NCBI GenBank assembly: GCA_964545715.1
Contig: CAZJHX010000002.1
Location: 1-64,000 of the forward strand
Direction: 5' to 3'
DNA length: 64,000 bases
DNA from: CAZJHX01 sp964545715
GTDB lineage: Bacteria; Myxococcota_A; UBA9042; GCA-2863065
Below the pieces are notes generated by a model. It did not search any database. It was not told where the DNA came from and was given only the letters and a program-made list of their open reading frames with translations. The position numbers and the translations under genes were made by a program. Numbering within the stretch: the first letter of the stretch is position 1; every line of letters starts with the position of its first letter. This document shows positions 63,249 through 64,000 of the stretch, in pieces.

Positions 63249-63995
63249 CTATTCGCAGCTGCCGATGTCGAAGGCGCAGAAGAAGTCAGGGGAGCAGTCG
63301 AAGTCGTCCAGGCACTGTCCGGCGCGGCAGATGCGCCCGTCGCAGTAGTCCGTGAGCGGGCAGTCCTCCAGCATCGCGCAATAGAGATACGGCGTGTCGT
63401 CGCACAGGCCCTTGGCCGTGCAGTAGGAACCGGGAGCGCACTCTGCGTCCGTGTTGCAGGGAGTGTCGTAGTAGCAGAAGCCGTTGCCGCCGCAGTAGTA
63501 GTTCACGGGGCAGTCGGCGTGGGCCGCGCAGCCGCTGACCTCCGTGCAGATTCCGTTGGGCTCGCAGCTGAAGCCGGTGGCGCAGTCCGTGTGGTACTGG
63601 CAGGCGGTGAACTGGTAACAGACGCCGCTGCCGTCGTTGCAGTAGAACCCGGGCGCACAGTCCAGGTTGGAGAAGCAGCGCGGCGAGATCTCACACAGCG
63701 CGGACACGCTGCAGTAGGTGCCGCCGGGGCAGTCCAGGTCCGTGTAGCACTCCACCTCGCGGACGCAGGAGCCGTCCACCTCGCAGTAGTAGCCAAGCGC
63801 GCAGTCGTAGTCGCTCAAGCAGCCGTCCAGCAGCGTGCACCAGCCGAAGTCCGAGCAGTACTCGTCCCAATAGCAGTCGGTATCGTAGTAACACGAGCGA
63901 ATCGATGACGTGCGCGGCCCCTCAACGAAGAGGCAGCCGGTGCTTGTGACTATCGTCGCAAGCAGAAGGACTATGACCAGGTGGTGTCGGCGCAT
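63249..63995 (-). CDS. Cys-rich lipoprotein with nine Dickkopf-like repeats
   Basis: A 248-residue lipoprotein ('IVTSTGC' lipobox). The mature protein is nine repeats of about 22-24 residues, each with four cysteines (pattern C-x6-C-x6-C-x4/5-C), for example 'CLSDYDCALGYYCEVDGSC' and 'CYTDLDCPGGTYCSVSALC'. This is the small disulfide-knot repeat common in deltaproteobacterial surface proteins. No catalytic motif. ATG 63995 begins the signal peptide. Probably exposed at the outer membrane. Confidence 0.88.
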   Translation of the reverse strand: MRRHHLVIVLLLATIVTSTGCLFVEGPRTSSIRSCYYDTDCYWDEYCSDFGWCTLLDGCLSDYDCALGYYCEVDGSCVREVECYTDLDCPGGTYCSVSALCEISPRCFSNLDCAPGFYCNDGSGVCYQFTACQYHTDCATGFSCEPNGICTEVSGCAAHADCPVNYYCGGNGFCYYDTPCNTDAECAPGSYCTAKGLCDDTPYLYCAMLEDCPLTDYCDGRICRAGQCLDDFDCSPDFFCAFDIGSCE

Positions 63996-64000
63996 GGGGA

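Overview
The window is high-GC, densely packed, mostly minus-strand bacterial DNA. It carries many lipobox-bearing lipoproteins with Asp-Pro, Cys-rich, PEGA, formylglycine-enzyme-like and thioredoxin-like domains, MoxR/DUF58/BatA clusters, a PATAN (DUF4388) protein, and complex I genes. This gene style fits a deltaproteobacterium in the broad sense (Myxococcota or Bradymonadia-like), but there is no rRNA or other marker here to prove it. A run of ten Ns inside nuoH shows it comes from a draft, probably metagenomic, assembly. I see no rRNA, tRNA, CRISPR array, transposase or prophage.

Layout. 1-0.9 kb: 3' part of a repeat/TPR protein. 0.9-5 kb (+): mobA-like gene, two Dpp/Opp-type permeases, nagZ and a VanW-family gene, tightly coupled. 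5-7.6 kb (-): an AAA/DUF4143 ATPase and an AlbA_2 protein behind two palindromic operator-like sites, probably an acquired cassette. 7.7-8.8 kb (-): a PHM-like copper-monooxygenase lipoprotein. 8.8-18.6 kb (-): nuoABCDHIJKLMN, with nuoEFG absent, and a probable 26-aa membrane microprotein at its end. 18.6-28.7 kb (-): coiled-coil protein, BatA/VWA, DUF58, MoxR, peptidase-MA/TPR and DUF4175 proteins. 28.9-33.8 kb (+): ECF sigma factor, its anti-sigma factor, and a set of exported proteins and lipoproteins. 33.8-35.7 kb (-): a lipoprotein whose thioredoxin-like domain is interrupted by an in-frame TGA exactly at the first redox cysteine, followed by a SECIS-like hairpin; I interpret it as a selenoprotein. 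35.8-36.9 kb (+): radical SAM. 36.9-45.6 kb (-): ybeY, phoH, PATAN protein, membrane protein, VWA/MoxR pair, radical SAM, JAMM protease, and a MoaD/ThiS-like protein. 45.6-47.9 kb (-): an M36-type metallopeptidase and a separate gene for its propeptide. 48-50.3 kb: a secreted protein, holB and two small genes. 50.27-50.45 kb: a large imperfect palindrome. 50.4-51.3 kb (-): two Hsp20 genes. 51.5-55.3 kb (+): zinc-ribbon/ATPase/TPR protein and a DUF4476 protein. 55.3-64 kb: Cys-rich lipoproteins, PIN-PhoH, phosphofructokinase and an M16 peptidase.

The most notable observations are the predicted selenocysteine-containing redoxin lipoprotein (34.1 kb), the protease/propeptide pair split over two genes (45.6-47.9 kb), the twin-operator ATPase/AlbA_2 cassette (5-7.6 kb), and the long palindrome at 50.3 kb. 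Genes are often joined by 4-bp stop/start overlaps (ATGA, GTGA, TTGA), which I used to revise many start sites.
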